Shown piece by piece: positions 1 through 12,420 of a stretch of DNA of 64,000 bases (position 1 is its first letter; the number at the start of each line of letters is the position of its first letter). The notes below the pieces were generated by a model. It ran no database searches, was not told the DNA's origin, and saw only the letters and a list, made by a program, of their open reading frames with translations. Source of the stretch: Alitta virens (Eukaryota; Annelida; Polychaeta; Phyllodocida; Nereididae); contig OW028585.1 of the NCBI GenBank assembly GCA_932294295.1, positions 833,501 through 897,500 of the forward strand. Direction: 5' to 3'. The position numbers were made by a program, and so were the translations under genes.

Positions 1-146
1 CCTCTCCTCTCCTCTCCTCTCCTCTCCTCTCCTCTCCTCTCCTCTCCTCTCCTCTCCTCTCCTCTCCTCTCCTCTCCTCTCCTATCCTCTCCTCTCCTCT
101 CCTCTCCTCTCCTCTCCTATCTTCTCTTCTCTTCTCCTCTTCTCTT
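1..146. repeat. (CCTCT)n microsatellite, running off the left edge
   Basis: Nearly perfect pentanucleotide CCTCT array of about 25 units, degrading to CTTCT at its right end. It starts at base 1, so its true length is unknown. The same motif, as its complement AGAGG, forms a second long array at 27.4 kb. Confidence 0.97.
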
Positions 147-1014
147 AAAACTTCTAAATTTTAACATTTCATTATCTGACATTTCACAACAAAATCTCGA
201 GACAGGAAGCTGTACTCTCTGAGCGTGACGAGACCATCGCCTGACTCACGAGATCTCGCCAAATCTCGGCCAATCTCGTTGTAAACGATACTTGTTGGAA
301 TTGGCCTTTTCTGGGGTGTCACAACACACAACTTCACAGGGAAATTAGCCATTTTCTTGCTTCTTCTTGGGAGCATTTTCGTGTGATTTCTTTGGGGCCT
401 TAAGCTAATGTTTCTGAAAGGGGTGAGCTTTTCTAACGTGTGCCCCTACACCCCAAGCAAAAGGACAACTTTGTACCCCATAAATTAGCTCCATGAGTTT
501 CATTTGAGACACGTTTCCTGTGTATATTTCGATCAAAACAGGAAACTGGTTCAAGCTTGATATTTTTGGACAAAATGTTTTTATAAAAGAAACTGTTATA
601 TATGGTATAAAATAATTGAATTACTAATGCATTTAAGCCAAAATTAGCAGCAGAACTGTGTCGTTTTTCATGTGTATACAATTTGCCTAACTTGTATTTG
701 ATTGATTTGAACTTTATTGAAATCTTAATTAAGTAAATTTATCAAACTTAAAAGCCACAAATATCTGACCTAGATACAAAGTCATCGGCTTTGACCTTGT
801 CATCATAATTTCAAGGTCAACATCTGACAAGGTCATCAATGCGTCTTAAGGACTGAGACAATTCATCCCTTAAGAGTCATCAATCAGGAATTACATCATC
901 ATCAATCAGTGATCAATCACCAATCAATCACAGTTCAATCAACAGATTATTAAGCATATCAAATTGGATGTTTATGACAAAACTTGTGGAAAAGTGTTAT
1001 GATATGAAATAGAC
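147..1014. other. AT-rich non-coding stretch; TCTCG module and AGGTCA cluster
   Basis: No gene recognised. Two local motif groups stand out: repeated TCTCG/CGAGA around 190-290, and four AGGTCA/TGACCT half-sites around 766-833, described under findings. The short frames here have no coding character. Confidence 0.6.
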
Positions 1015-1041
1015 ACTATCCTATCCTATCCTATCCTATCA
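1015..1041. repeat. (CTATC)n short microsatellite
   Basis: About five CTATC units. It shares its unit with the longer TATCC array at 27.7 kb. Confidence 0.85.
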
Positions 1042-3552
1042 ATTTAAACTTCCCATTGAGATATCAAAACAACATTGTCTGAAATTTGCTAAAACAAGCA
1101 GTTTCTTTTTTTTAAATGACTTTAAAATGTGAACCCCCTTAAGTTTATATACAGCCAGCATGCGGGCATTTCCATAGCAACATATTAATGTCATCATTTA
1201 GTTGCTTAGTATATTTAGGCTATATATAGTCTCTTTGGATTTAGCATTCCAGAAAACTGAGGTTTACACAAAAGCCTGGTACATATTTATAGATATATAG
1301 TCAGCTACAATATACGTAATTACTTAAGAAAAGCTCAAAATATGGTTATAATAATTTGCTGAACTCAGTAAATCAATAAATTGGAATTTTCAAAATTCCT
1401 CCCTAAAATGTGGGTGTCTAGGCCAACAGTTCTTATAAGTGGAATTCTTTGAAGTAAAAGTTTCATTTGAATCCGACATTCTAGCATAGAGCACAAATGT
1501 AAATTGCACATGTTATTATTGTATCACATTTCAGCAGCAATTTATAAAGTTTCAAGAATTCTCTGAGACTTTAGCCGACAGTAGAACATTTTGCAGCCAA
1601 CGATTTTGCTAAGGACTACAATAAGGTATGTTAGAAGCTATGAAAGTAAGTTCAACAATTTGCAATCTGCTATTTATGCAAATTATTAAATGTTATTGCA
1701 TTTTCAGTGGTAGATTTTGGCTTTAGCATTCAAGAAAATATCTAAAATTATTGTGTATTTCACTTATACATAAATTGTGAATGGTTATATCTTCATACTT
1801 TGAGTAACTTCAGTTTATTCTGAGAATTGCATTTGTAGCATTTGTAGTATTTGTGACATTTTAATTTTAAAGTCTTCTAAAGCCAGTTTGATAAGACTTC
1901 ATTGAAAATTGCTAGTTTTAAAAAGAGCTGACATTTTTGAGTCAACTGTCGAGCTTCAGTGAGTTGTAATATTTTAGTCCCAACAGGACCATTACAAGCT
2001 TGGAGTTTATTTTCCTCAATGAAAATGCTTGTCAGAATTTTTGCTGTCGGCGTCTTGTGTTGTCATGGTTACTAGAGCGGAAACACGTCACCTATTGTTC
2101 ACTGCTTGTTTTTTTTGCCTTCTCATAAGGAGAGCTTATATTATATACTTCAAAAATATTCTATTATATATATATTCAGAAATGTGTCCAATAAAATGTT
2201 GGGTAGAATTATGACAAATTAAAAGTATTAAAATGATTATTCCTGCGATTATGACAGCTCGTGTATTACATAATTACATATTGTTTGATGGGTACATAAG
2301 TCATGTAGCAGTTTGGGTCCTAATATATACATGTCACGTTGTCATGACGTTGTAATAATGTCAGAATTATGTTGTAAATATGTTGTAAAGATGTTATTTC
2401 AAGCATGGTCAAATCTTAACTCTCGGTTTCAAAATAACGAGGAAGAACATGGCACATCTATTGATGATGAAACTTCAACAGCTGTTTGTTATTAATATTA
2501 ATAATTGAAGATATGGAGTGAAAAATACCTGAAATATCTTGGTTTCCGAAAAATCAGTTGCTATGGAAACTGGTATATCCTACAGCCTGGTGTCCAGTGG
2601 AATACAATAAACAATCAGCCTCGTTTGAAGAACAATGCAGTTTAAAGTTTATATTCTGACAATTTTTTCTCCGGAGATGTGTGATCTGGGGAGTCAAATT
2701 TTCAACTGAAGTCTAAAATAAGTTACTGCTTATATTGCCAAAAATATTTGATGCAATTCTAAAAATTAGCATTTAGTAAAATGCTATCTCAATTGTCATA
2801 TATGACACTTTAAATATTACCAGTTACTCTGACAGTTATACTATTAATACAGCAATTATGTAACGTTACATTTTGTGTCGTACCAATTGAATTAGCTCAC
2901 ATTACCATAAAGATAGGTAAGTAGCCTCCCGTCCCATATAGGCACAGCACAATGTTGGACAATACAGGTCGTGGGGCCGATTGTTTGAGGACAATTACCT
3001 ACTGTTGCTCAGAACGAGGCTGAGTGTGACATTATAATAGGCTTATCTGTTCTGTAGACAGTGGGATGACGTCACAGTGTTTGGCTATAATTGTTCTGGT
3101 AAGATACTGTCATTCTTAAAGTGTCTGCCAGCTGACATCTTGGAATTGTGCTAAAAAATAGCTTTCTGAACTGATATTTATCTATTTTAGAAGGATGAGT
3201 ATATTCAAATAAAGCAGACATAATAAATACTATAATTCAAGCAATAATAGACAGTATATTATTGACCTACAAAAATCGCAAGAAATTGAGCTAAAATTTA
3301 CAGAAAATATTGATATATATATAGATGTTATTTAATAACCATAAACTCAACTCATATATATATAAATAACCCAAACATATATTTGGGGGGTACTGGGTAG
3401 TTTTATGTTTACCCTAAGAGCTGGGGTCATGCTAGTACATGGATCAGAGGAAAGCAAAATATTAAAAACGTGTGTTATGGCGAAAATGATACTGTAGCAA
3501 TTTTCTGAGAACTTGGAAGAGCTCACCCCATACAGGGGGGTTTATTCTATTA
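1042..3552. other. AT-rich non-coding stretch
   Basis: No gene or clear repeat recognised. Two X-box-like motifs (about 1168 and 2557) and one perfect TGACGTCA (3067) are present. Short open frames at 2029 and 2313 are AT-rich and look like chance. Confidence 0.55.
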
Positions 3553-3720
3553 CCCGATACATGTCACCCTGCACAGCATGGGACTATTACCCCGCTGGGG
3601 TCCTAGGTTCAACCCCTGGGCTGGTACTGGAGTTTACACAGAGAAATTTGCAACCCTTGACCCCAAGAAATTGATTCCATGTGAAGTTATATCAGACAGG
3701 AGTTTCTGCACAGAATGACC
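3553..3720 (+). mobile_element. Candidate tRNA-derived SINE head
   Basis: The segment carries GGTTCAACCCC at about 3607-3617, a good match to the pol III B box, preceded by an A-box-like CAGCATGGGACTATTAC. It continues into a unique-looking body. No tail or target-site duplication was seen, so assignment as a SINE rather than a tRNA-like relic is an inference. Confidence 0.4.
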
Positions 3721-5334
3721 TGTGAGTGCAATATGATATTACATGCTTTTACATGCAATCATGTAACACAAATTTAATGTAAACATGTAGGTGCTTATGA
3801 TATAGCAGTGCATGTGTGTGTAGAAAACACTGTTGATTTATTAATATGCAAGATATTGTTAGGAATATCATATGTAGAATTCATAATTAATATTTTGCAA
3901 TTGCAAATACTTCTAAAATGTTTTAATGCAATAATAATTTTAATATAAATTTACATTTGTTTTTGCAGTTATTGATATATATTATTTAATCATATTTATA
4001 CTAACATCGAATAAATTTCTAGCAGAAAAACCCTAAATTTGCAAATATCATATCATATATTATTGAGTAATATCATATTTTGAGTTGCACTCCTGTTCCC
4101 CGAACGTTTATCAATGACCCAGGATCAACCCATCACAATTTTGAGATGATGCGGACATCTTCCATGCTCTGCAGCAGCAGCAGCCCTGATTGATGTAACA
4201 TGACTGATGCTTATGATTGATGCTAGACAACTGTTGAAGTCGTTAGGACGTATTTATAACGTGTATATGACATAAATATAACATCTATATATCTGGGACA
4301 CCATAGCATAACCTCCCAACATTAACTAACGGCCCGCCCCCCACTAGCATGTTCCTCACAGATAACCCCATATTATATCATCTTACATAATTCTACGTGA
4401 CCCTGGTATAGAATATGTGAACCCTGTAGCCCAGCTGTGAGATATATGACTAAGAAAGCTTAGAATTAAAAAATGTTGGCAAAATGTTGCTGAGTAATGT
4501 TTAACTAATGTTTGATTAACTGTCAACAGTTTTCATATGCAATATATCTTTTTTTTCCTTCTTTCCTCCTTAATACAGTCTTATTTATCCCAAATCATTT
4601 CAAAATTCTAAATTTCCATAATTTCTATTTTCTATCAATTACTATACATTCTAAACTTTTGCCCTTCAAATTTAACCACCATTTCTCCTCTTTCTTTTCA
4701 CCCCTTTTTTCTCTTGAAACATGGGGTAACAGCTCCACCCCTGCATCTGTCAGGATGAAGATGTAACTGGGGGTAATCTCTGCCCTCTGAACCCCCTCTG
4801 ACCTAGTTTGGTGGGGTTATAACCTCTCGGTGCCCTTAAGATAACTCGCCACATTTTAACCCTGTCTTAAAACTGAGTGACATGATTTGTCAACATGTTT
4901 CACATGCTTACTGCATGTTTGTATCATAACTAATATCAAACATGTTATGTTTCAAATGGGTTACATGATAAAAGTAATTGATTTATAATTGATATAGAAA
5001 GAGTTGCAATTTGGATGATTTGAAAGTGCCAGTTGAGTGCAATTCTCCAAGTTATTGCAGATATTTATGTTAAATAATATTCAATATGCAAATATTTTTC
5101 ACAAATCATGCTCATATCATATCTTATAGTGACGACATCATAAGCGATAAAACGCCAGTGATGACGTGTCAAGTGACGTACTGTAGACGCCCTGACGTCA
5201 TCAAATCATCACCAGTTATCAAGACTGTCATCATGGTCATAAATAGCAAGAATACTTGACCTTAATGGTTTTGGGGACGGTTGTGCAAAATTTGAAATAC
5301 TGTTACAATAATCTTGAACTATACTTTAGATTGG
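3721..5334. other. AT-rich non-coding stretch
   Basis: No gene recognised. A frame at 4512-4766 is dominated by Phe, Ser and Leu codons from a pyrimidine-rich strand and is not credible. A CG-containing patch at 5130-5200 holds several GACG motifs and one TGACGTCA (5193). Confidence 0.5.
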
Positions 5335-5492
5335 CACAACTTAGTCTCTATTTTGAGGCAAGTAAAATACCCCACCCATGGGGTAAATGTGTATAATTGT
5401 GTGGACTCCAAGCAGCCTTATCATCTCATCATTACTTCTGCCTCTGGCAGCTGGTCTTATAATCTGACTAAGCTTCAGATCCAATAGCATTG
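5335..5492 (+). mobile_element. SINE-A copy, 5'-truncated
   Basis: Body and 3' part of the SINE-A family, recognised by its shared blocks in order: GAGGCAAGTAAAATACCCC, GGGTAAATGTGTA, GACTCCAAGCAGCCTTATC, ATCTCATCATTAC, CTGGCAGCTGGTC and CTAAGCTTCAGA. The tRNA-like head is missing. Confidence 0.8.
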
Positions 5493-6639
5493 AGACATAA
5501 AATAGCCCCATTTATAGCTACATAATTTCCCTGTCAGATACTTTTGCGCCGGGGGTGTAGTTGGCAGTAAACTTGACTTCAAATAAAGATGGCGTGACAA
5601 TCGTAATAATCACTAGAAAAACATGGCTCTCTCAGCCCTATACGACCTTTTCAAGAATGTTTCCACAATTCCAGGGCTAGATAAACTGCATGTCCCAACT
5701 ATTTAGAATGCTCTTTTGAAGCCAGACAAAGAAGAAATTCCCTCATGAACATTCTGAGAGGGTTTTGACAATATGAAATTGAAATTGTTCATATAATCAT
5801 TACTATATAGACCTAATATATTGTTGTCAAATTGATAATGCAGTTTTTAATAACAATTTCAATCTATATCTGTGAAGATTAAACATCAGTTTGGACAAGC
5901 AAGCAAGCAACCAACCAACCAATTTTGGGGTGGGTAATTTTCCGCCAGTAGCAACTAATTTCCATGGCAACAAACGTGCAACGCACGTGCAGGAGTTATT
6001 AATATTTCATCACTGGTTCCACGCACGTGCGAACTGACAGTCTATCTCACAAAATAACTCATCTATCGTATCAAATCACTCAGCTATCTCACTCATCTAT
6101 CCCATAAAACTCACTCATCTTTCTCTCAAATTGTGAGAAAAGCAATTTTTCAAAATATGAGCCTGTTAGCCCCAAAAGCAGGTGTGTATGGAATGGAAAA
6201 TAATCATAAATTTTAAACTATCTTATAAAAGACTAAATTTGCATTAAGAACACGTAATACATTTAAGATACATTTAATTAACAGAGAAATTAGTTGATTC
6301 AAATTTATCAACTTAGAATTTCACCAATGTAGGTGGTTAGAATTTGGGAATACCATTGTCAACTTCAAAGGCATTTTGCTAAACTCAATTTATCAAGTTC
6401 TACCGCGAAATTCTTGCCAATATTGAAATACCACAAAGTATGCAAAGTGCCTGTATTGAGCTATGCTGCTTTAAAGTCGACTTTCTGAGGGACATTTAAC
6501 ATTCTCTAGATATCAGAAATGCTGATGTCTTTCCCTGATGCCACTGCCTGATATCACGAAGGAGTTATCAGTTTGTTGTTGACACTTTTAGAATAGGTTA
6601 CCTTTTATCAAGCCATTTAAGATAGCGCCAAGGTTTGGA
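5493..6639. other. AT-rich non-coding stretch
   Basis: No gene recognised. Contains an X-box-like motif near 5958, a doubled ACGCACGTGC (about 5981 and 6012) with E-box cores CACGTG, and short imperfect ACTCATCTATC repeats at 6050-6120. Confidence 0.5.
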
Positions 6640-6740
6640 AGTGAGCCTTTAAGGGGAGACCGGTCGCCCCCAGGGCATGGACCGGGGGGTGGCGAGAGCA
6701 TACTTCCCCGGGCGGTCACCCTTGTCCCTCGGTCTCCATG
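6640..6740. other. GC-rich island with inverted arms
   Basis: A GC-rich segment in AT-rich surroundings. GGGGAGACCGGTCGCCC on the left can partly pair with GGGCGGTCACCC and CCTCGGTCTCC on the right, so the segment could fold back. No coding frame. Possibly a MITE end or a decayed RNA-like element. Confidence 0.4.
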
Positions 6741-8399
6741 ATAACCCTTCTATCTATGCATTTCAAATTGCCTACATTTCAGGTGTTATGAACTTATGAT
6801 GATAGATCTCTTAAACTTATATAAAAGATAATAAATACTAAACACTACCATAAAACTGTTTCTAATTTCACCCAAAACTGTTAAACTTAACAGCCTAGCC
6901 CATAACGCAGTATTACAAGGCAATTTATCTAAATACCCCCATCATGGCTTTACAACCCCCCTCTCACGTTTTGGGGCAATAAAACTCTTACAGGAGGTTT
7001 TCTTGTTACCATGGCAACACTTTGGTGTTTAGCCAATAAGTGATATGTATGTGCCATAGTGCAATAGTATAATGTATTGATGACTACTTGACATATAGGC
7101 CTAGATTATTGCATTGTGTATACAGACTTTACCCGAATACACGCCGGACTAATTTAGAAGCCGGGGTATAATAGTAAAATGTCTATGTAACTATAGTGTA
7201 TTTCTGTCTTTTTGTCTATGTCTAAATATCTTTAGAACTGTGCTATATCTTTCTTTCTATCTTTCTTTCTTTCTTTCTATCTATCTTTCTCTATCTATCT
7301 GTCTGTCCAGGCCACACGTGCTGTCTGTGTACATAGGGAAACATCAGTGGGTACCTCACACCCAAATGTTTGCCTGGCCACTCACAAGTTTGTTTGCTTA
7401 ACAAACTTCAGCAAACATATTACTTTCCCTTAATAAACCTCATATTGCCCTAGGCACACACTTCTTGGCACTTCTGGGCAACTGATAATAATGTCCCCTG
7501 ACCTCTGAATTGAAAATATTGATATCAATTATAACTTTTTACTTATCCGTTTGACTGTTGAATTGCGCACACTTCGGAGGTACACGTTTTTCACCAGTAA
7601 ATTCACTTTATAAATGACTGTATTAAATAAGTATTGATTTGCCAGTGAATTCAATATTTAAGAAGATCTTTTTATAATTACTTATCATCATATATTATGA
7701 TGTTAATATCTGAGCAGGTTCCCGGCTGACCGGGCCATTTTTCCACGGGAGAATTCCACTTTGCCAGCTGACCTTTGCCCAGGGCACCTCCGGGCCACCC
7801 CCCTCCCCTGCCAAATCTCCAATTTGAGACAAACTCCAGAATAATTGCGCAGTTTGGGTGCTTAAAAAGTACACGATAAAATCAAATAATTTTCAGATAT
7901 GGTTTTCAAAGTTATTCAATAAGCAATGCTTTTTTGTTGTTCTCTACTAAAGAAGGTTGATTCATATATTCACAATCTTTGTCACAAATTAAACACTTTG
8001 AATGACTTTAAAACTTCCAAATCTTTGATTGATATGAACTTATCAATATCTTTGTCATTTTGGGCTTGGAAATGCCTCAATCTATACAATTTATTGACTA
8101 AAATCAATGAAACATTCTCAGTCATTTAGATATTAGAAATTATTTTCATTTGTACAATATATAATTAAATTAACTACACGACCTGTGATTTATCCTGTGA
8201 CAATCTTGTGACAATACATGATATTCATGTGGATCAATTGTGATAATCCATTAATATGGTTATATCAGACCACCATGTTATTGATTTACTGTGACACGTT
8301 TAGCTAAAATGCTCATTAAATATTAATTTCTCATATTAAGGAATTTCCTGTTATTATCATTCGCATAATGTTTATTCATTGTAATTATGTATATTAAGA
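6741..8399. other. AT-rich non-coding stretch with short CTTT/CTAT tract
   Basis: No gene recognised. Holds a perfect X-box at 7005-7018 and a CTTT/CTAT microsatellite at about 7248-7308. A frame at 7926-8129 has no recognisable domain. Confidence 0.5.
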
Positions 8400-8545
8400 A
8401 AATTCGTGTTTCTCATTTGCATGACGTTGTGACGTGGTCAAAAGACCGTCCCAAGACGTTGCGACGCAGCGTCGACGTTTCCCAGGACGGCCGTCAGGAC
8501 GTCAAAAAGAGCGTCGTGGGGTGCGTTCCCACGTCATGCAAATGT
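8400..8545. other. CpG-rich GACG/ACGTC cluster
   Basis: About 140 bases packed with GACG, ACGTC and CGTC motifs in both orientations, including GCGTCGACG, in strongly AT-rich surroundings. A 71-residue frame crosses it but shows no recognisable protein features. Similar patches occur at 5.1, 12.8, 21.4, 39.8 and 42.8 kb. Confidence 0.55.
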
Positions 8546-9510
8546 AATCAACATTATTGTATTTTCTATGTAGAAAATGGTCCTAAAATATTTGATAGTT
8601 AACTGGAATATGATTGATTTATGATTAAAAGTCTAAAAATTAAAATAATTCTAGTTTTTAAACAGTAATACTACCTACTACAATATCTTGAGTAAAATCA
8701 CTATATCATAAGTCGACCAAACCTTTATATTTCATGGTGTATTTATCATGAAGGTACCACGTTTCTTTTTGACATATATTCCCACAAAATCTACCCCAGA
8801 AACCAAAAATATCTTTAGCCCTACACTAACCAACTTTTATGCATTTGACCACAAAATATGACTTCATTTGATAGCAACAATTTTACTATCCTCTTAACCA
8901 GTGATAGACTTCAACGTTAATATTTAAATACTTTTATAAATGTTTAGAGTTATATTCTATAGCCCCAGAGCGTATGTAATAATAGAGTATAACTAGAAAT
9001 CGTGAAGGTAGCTATTATTACACATTTGAACTATATTTTACGCTTTAATATGCTCCCATAACTCGTAATTTCAGGGCGTATGAAAAAACCCCCAACCGCT
9101 CAGTGTGTCGAGGGGGGTAAACTAGTTAAAGGGGCAGGTAGATATGTCTCTAACATTACCAATATATGTGTGAAATATGGATTAATATGAAGATGAAATG
9201 CGCATGCATGAAACCTGTATTTTTGTGTACCTATGAATGTAGGTTAGTACTTCATAGAAGTCTTGATATATCTAGTAGCAGTAGTAAGTTCGGTAGTAAA
9301 AAAAACGTGCACCTACCCCAATTAAAGTTGTAGCCATTAGGTCTCGACAACTCCAAGATAATTTTAGTCCAAGTGATCGGATATAGCTGAGTGTGTGTAA
9401 ATATCTTGTGAATAAACTCTTAGAACGGTCAAGAGCAGAACACAATGTTTTCTTGTTGAAAATCAACTTGTTTCTGTCCACTTTTCAACTCCCTCTTGAG
9501 CTACAGGCCA
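8546..9510. other. AT-rich non-coding stretch
   Basis: No gene or repeat family recognised. Confidence 0.5.
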
Positions 9511-9625
9511 CCTGAGCCACGCCCCCTTTTGGACCAGCCAATCACAGAAGAGCTCAAGAAATGATTGACAGGTGTGCACCCCAACAATCACTAGCCCCGC
9601 CCCCTTATCTGTAAGCTCCACCCAA
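9511..9625. promoter_or_regulatory. GC-box and CCAAT-box cluster (possible promoter or enhancer)
   Basis: Contains CCACGCCCCC, CCAGCCAATCACAG, CCCCGCCCCC and CTCCACCC within about 100 bases. CCAAT flanked by GC/CACC boxes is typical of animal promoters (NF-Y, Sp/KLF). No convincing gene starts beside it; the downstream 64-residue frame at 9651 is not recognisable. Confidence 0.35.
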
Positions 9626-10985
9626 TCTTTAAATTCTCACAGAAGCCAGAATGTGTAGTCTGCAATCAAAGTGGACTCAATTATACGCCTGGGTATTAAT
9701 GGTCTATGAAACTATATCATTTTCGTCTGATAAATATATTTATTTTCCTTATAAGGCCAAAATCATTTGTCATATAGTTATAATCAAATTTGTATCACCC
9801 GATTTCAACACCTCTGGGTACAGAATCATAATAAACGCTATTTGAGTGGCTAATATTTTTGTCATTATTACCTAAATATATACATTAATAAGGTCAAATA
9901 ATTGTCAATATAAGCATTAATTATGAAACATCATTTCTGTGTGGTAAAATTATCTAGATATATAAATTTGGTGTACCCATGATTCAAAATTGTGGATTTT
10001 TAATTGATACGGCTCAATATGGGCACCTCTATGTTATATATAAACAAATTTCACAATCTTTGATCTGATTATTAGTAGAATAAAGATCAATAATTAGTTA
10101 TGAATAACTTCATTATTAATAGCACGCTTTAGAGTATTGTTTACGTTGTGAATTATGGCGCCAGGGTATGCAGGTGAACTCAAGATTTCATGTGAAGTTC
10201 TCAGACTTCCAAATCAAAGATTTTCATGAAAATTCACAAATACGGGATAAGTATATGGACATGTGAATTGATAATATATTATATAGAGGTTGTGTGTTTT
10301 GAAACTTGATATAAGAAAGTCTGAGGTCTATATGTTCAATACAATACATATAAATTGTATAAATTCATATTAGGAATTATATTAAGACTTACATACTTTG
10401 TCAAATTTATTAAGCAAGCTATAGTCATGGATTGGTGAATTTTAGATGAGAAATTATGAATTTTCTGTTCCGATTAATATTGTAATATTTAGCAATAATA
10501 ATGGATTTATAATACGATAACATATCACTTTATAAATGTATTAATCATTTCTCTTTTAGCCCTACTTATGAGAATCAAATTCAGACTTTTTCCTGGAAAT
10601 ATGACGGTTTGAAAGTAGTGAGAACATAATGTTTTAACAACTACAGCCTAATGTATTAGCTATTCATAACTGTTGAAAACCTTTATCGTCAAGCTTTTGT
10701 GAAAACATTTGTCATTTTTTCTAGTTTTCTATGCCCCGTAAATGATTGGGGGAGAGGGGGGGTTCATTAAAATGTTTTCGCTAAACCCAGGGGCATATGG
10801 ATGTAAGGAGTTTTGAGGGAACATTCTAGGGCACAGAGAATGCCCCAGTAGGGTTCTAGTTGGTGCCCTTGATGCTAAAAAGGCATTTTTGTAACCCCCT
10901 CCTGAGCTAGGGACCCCAAATTGCTAATCGCCCCCTAATAGGCAATTTGCAAGAATACTAGAAAACTGGTTATTGCAGTTTGTAG
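9626..10985. other. AT-rich non-coding stretch
   Basis: No gene or repeat family recognised apart from a short G-rich tract near 10745. Confidence 0.5.
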
Positions 10986-11021
10986 CATAATGGGCAATCT
11001 CATATATTGGACACATTTTTC

Positions 11022-11169
11022 CTTATACTATCTATCTATCTATCTCTCTGTCTATCTGTCTATCTGTCTATCTGTCTATCTATCTATCTATCTATCTATC
11101 TGTCTATCCATCTGTCTATCCATCCATCTATCTATCCATCTATCTATCCATCTATCTATCCATCTATCC

Positions 11170-11208
<39 letters not shown>
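11022..11208. repeat. (TCTA)n/(TCTG)n/(TCCA)n compound microsatellite
   Basis: Tetranucleotide array with interspersed TCTG and TCCA variants. The open frames across it (Leu-Ser-Ile-Tyr repeats) are by-products of the repeat and are not genes. Confidence 0.95.
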
Positions 11209-12182
11209 ATCTTCCATTTATTTTTTATTTTTACTATTATTTCAAGGGGAATGGCGGTAGATAGAAGCAGATATCCGAAAGAGGGGGGGGGGGGGTGTTT
11301 CCTTGTTGGGGGGGGGGGGGGGGGGGGGTTGTGTAGCACGTGTCTGCGTGACTGTTGATGATTATAATCTCCGCGATTGGAGAGTTCCTCTCATGGACAC
11401 AGAACACACACAAGAAGTCCAATCACATAATCCGACATTTCTGTTATGACCCCCCCCCCCCAGTCACAACTGCTACAGCTCATTTATAAGTGTCAAATCA
11501 TTTAAAATATAGCAGTACCTCAGTAATAAGACTTATGTGATTAGAAATAAAAACTGGCACAATTATATTGATTTTATTGATAGCAGTTTTGTGTGGAATA
11601 TAACCTTGAATTTCCACACAATTTAATTCAATTTCAAGCTTTGTTTATACAGTTGTTTTCATGTAGTAATGTTCCAAAACTCCATTTTAAAAATTGACAA
11701 ACTCTTTGATAAATTATTCATACTATTAACCAACTCAATTCGAAATTTCTTGGCAGCATTTTGTTAATTTGAAACGGGGGGTTGTTTTGACATTTCGGGT
11801 ATTGGGAAGGTGTTTCGGGGCGTTAGGGGGGCAGGGTGGGTTCTTTTGAGGGGCGGAAGGGGGTTTTCTGGGGGGAGGGGGAGGGCAGGGTGGGGAGGGC
11901 ACCTGGAACACCCGATTTGGCGTCACCCTCAACGCCTCTTCGTGCCCCGCTGGACCCTGTTCAAGAAATCCCTTCATGGTTTGAAATACAAAGGGAAAAC
12001 AAGCGTGGAAAATATAGTAGAAGGTTTTCTAGAAGAGAAAGAAAAGTGTTTTTGAAATATTTGGTGAAAAGGATTGTGATTTGAACTGTAGAAATCATTT
12101 TATTAAAAAGAACATTTCAATGTTAATTTCCGGGTGTATATTCTATTCAATTATAATCTATTTGTACTATTTCATATTTTCT
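11209..12182. other. Non-coding stretch with long G runs
   Basis: Two uninterrupted or nearly uninterrupted G runs at about 11283-11295 and 11308-11328, a C run near 11451, and a G-rich strand at 11775-11910. Overlapping frames on both strands at 11735-12084 come from the G-rich skew and encode low-complexity Gly/Pro. Confidence 0.6.
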
Positions 12183-12420
12183 TTCTTTCTTTCTTCCAAC
12201 GTCTATCTATCTATCTATGTATCTATCTATCTATGTATCTATCTATCTCTGTATCTATCTATCTATCTATCTATCAAGCTATCTACCTATTTATCTATCT
12301 AGCTATCTAGCTATCTAGCTAGTTATCTACCTATCTATCTACCTACTTATCTATCCATCTATCCATCTATCCATCTATCCATCCATCTATCTATCTATCT
12401 ATCTAGATCAGTCTGTCTAG
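12183..12420. repeat. (TCTA)n compound microsatellite
   Basis: TCTA array with GTAT, AGCT and CCAT variants, preceded by a short CTTT run. The right part shows repeated CTATCCAT and CTATCTAG sub-units. Confidence 0.95.

Noticed and set aside
10990..11358. 122-codon Leu-Ser-Ile-Tyr frame
   Set aside because: Translation of the TCTA/TCTG microsatellite and of a G run.
11735..12084. Overlapping 80-codon frames on both strands
   Set aside because: G-rich skew produces Gly/Pro low complexity; open in three frames with no domain.
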